In this document: in pieces, positions 4,856 to 5,201 of the stretch
Numbering within the stretch: position 1 is the first letter of the stretch
Layout: every line of letters begins with the position of its first letter
Source of the DNA: CAYFNK01 sp964393215
Lineage (GTDB): Archaea; Nanobdellota; Nanobdellia; SCGC-AAA011-G17; PNOQ01
Direction of reading: 5' to 3'
Length of the DNA: 5,201 nt
NCBI GenBank assembly: GCA_964393215.1
Contig: CAYMSW010000044.1
Span: 1-5,201 of the forward strand
Made by a program: the position numbers and the translations under genes
The notes under the pieces: generated by a model
Told to the model about the DNA's origin: nothing
Seen by the model: only the letters and a program-made list of their open reading frames with translations
The model's database searches: none

Positions 4856-4875
4856 ATTGTAATGCAAAATACAAT
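4856..4875. promoter_or_regulatory. Inverted repeat between TATA box and predicted start
   Basis: ATTGTA (4856-4861) and TACAAT (4870-4875) form a perfect six-base inverted repeat with an eight-base spacer. It spans from just after the TATA box to the predicted transcription start. As DNA it could be an operator; as RNA from an upstream promoter it would be a hairpin just before the G run at 4876-4880. Confidence 0.35.
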
Positions 4876-4888
4876 GGGGGCAAAATAA
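4874..4888 (+). other. Possible four-codon leader ORF (MGAK) ahead of ftsZ
   Basis: ATG at 4874 reads M-G-A-K and stops at TAA (4886-4888), four bases before the ftsZ ATG. It coincides with the start predicted from the TATA box at 4844-4851, so it would be the leaderless start codon of that transcript. It is in a different frame from ftsZ. Such a short frame can arise by chance. Confidence 0.25.
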
Positions 4889-4892
4889 AAAA

Positions 4893-5201
4893 ATGGAATT
4901 TATTATGGAAGAAGCTTTAAAAAACGCTGAAAATGTAAACGATGGTAACAATGATCTTGAGGTTGGTCAAGCAAATATTAAAGTCATTGGTGTTGGTGGT
5001 GCAGGTAATAACATAGTATCTTGGTTACACAAGAAAGGGATTTCTGGTGCTGAAGTTTTTGCAGTTAATACTGATAAGCAGCATTTGGATGTTTCTTCTG
5101 CAGATAGAAAGGTTTTGATTGGTAGGGATTTGACAAGAGGTTTAGGCTGTGGTGGATTTTTGGAAAAAGGTAGAGAATCTGCTAAAGAGAGCATTACTGA
5201 A
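4893..5201 (+). CDS. ftsZ: Cell division GTPase FtsZ, N-terminal part (runs off window)
   Basis: The frame is open from ATG 4893 to the window edge, giving 103 residues. FtsZ is the tubulin-like GTPase that polymerises into the division ring. A variable acidic N-terminal extension (residues 1-28) is followed by the first strand and nucleotide loop KVIGVGGAGNN (30-40). Next come EVFAVNTDKQHL (54-65, matching the VNTDxQxL block of the family) and VLIGRDLTRGLGCGGFLEKGRESAKES (74-100, matching the GLGAGGxPExG block). An ATG at 4905 could also serve as start and would lose only four residues; 4893 is preferred as the first ATG after the mini-ORF. No strong Shine-Dalgarno sequence is seen, although a G run lies at 4876-4880. 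Archaea often carry FtsZ1 and FtsZ2; the visible part does not let me decide which. Regulation may involve the structured region and inverted repeats upstream. Confidence 0.93.
   Translation, partial: MEFIMEEALKNAENVNDGNNDLEVGQANIKVIGVGGAGNNIVSWLHKKGISGAEVFAVNTDKQHLDVSSADRKVLIGRDLTRGLGCGGFLEKGRESAKESITE

Noticed and set aside
4665..4860. tRNA gene or C/D-box guide RNA in the ftsZ upstream region
   Set aside because: No cloverleaf or T-arm sequence was found. GGATGAA at 4730-4736 only resembles a C box and there is no matching CTGA D box.
4967..5194. Minus-strand open frame of 75 codons
   Set aside because: It is antisense to the FtsZ nucleotide-binding region, whose motifs are unmistakable on the + strand.

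Overview
The window looks like a compact, AT-rich archaeal chromosome segment. The archaeal call rests on the gatD/gatE pair (the archaea-specific tRNA-dependent amidotransferase), on TATA-type promoters about 26 bases upstream of start codons with no Shine-Dalgarno sequence (leaderless messages), and on an FtsZ. The small lysine-rich proteins, tight packing and shortened GatE suggest a DPANN-type lineage (Woesearchaeota/Pacearchaeota-like). That placement is inference.

Layout. Bases 1-675 (+) are the 3' end of a membrane-anchored surface protein gene. Bases 718-1092 (+) encode a small lysine-rich coiled-coil protein. It converges on gatE (1089-2492, -) so tightly that both stop codons share one TTAA. 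A divergent promoter region (2493-2588) separates gatE from a small orphan gene (2589-2915, +), which converges on gatD (2918-4183, -) with two bases between stops. A second divergent promoter region (4184-4260) separates gatD from another orphan gene (4261-4620, +). Bases 4621-4892 hold no clear protein gene but are rich in structure and lead into ftsZ (4893 onward, +), which runs off the right edge.

GatD and GatE together convert Glu-tRNA(Gln) to Gln-tRNA(Gln), GatD releasing ammonia from an amide donor and GatE activating and amidating the charged tRNA. Here the two genes have separate promoters and are split by an opposite-strand gene. GatE also lacks the AspRS-like (GAD) insertion normally present in the family.

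The most unusual part is the ftsZ upstream region. Three hairpins with unrelated stems (4686-4703, 4707-4738, 4792-4817) each present the same six-base loop, TTGGCG. A TATA box at 4657-4664 would start a transcript exactly at the first hairpin. A second TATA box (4844-4851), flanked by two inverted repeats, would start a transcript at a four-codon mini-ORF just before ftsZ. I read this as a candidate undescribed structured RNA, either a small RNA or an ftsZ leader, presenting a repeated UUGGCG loop to a protein or RNA partner.
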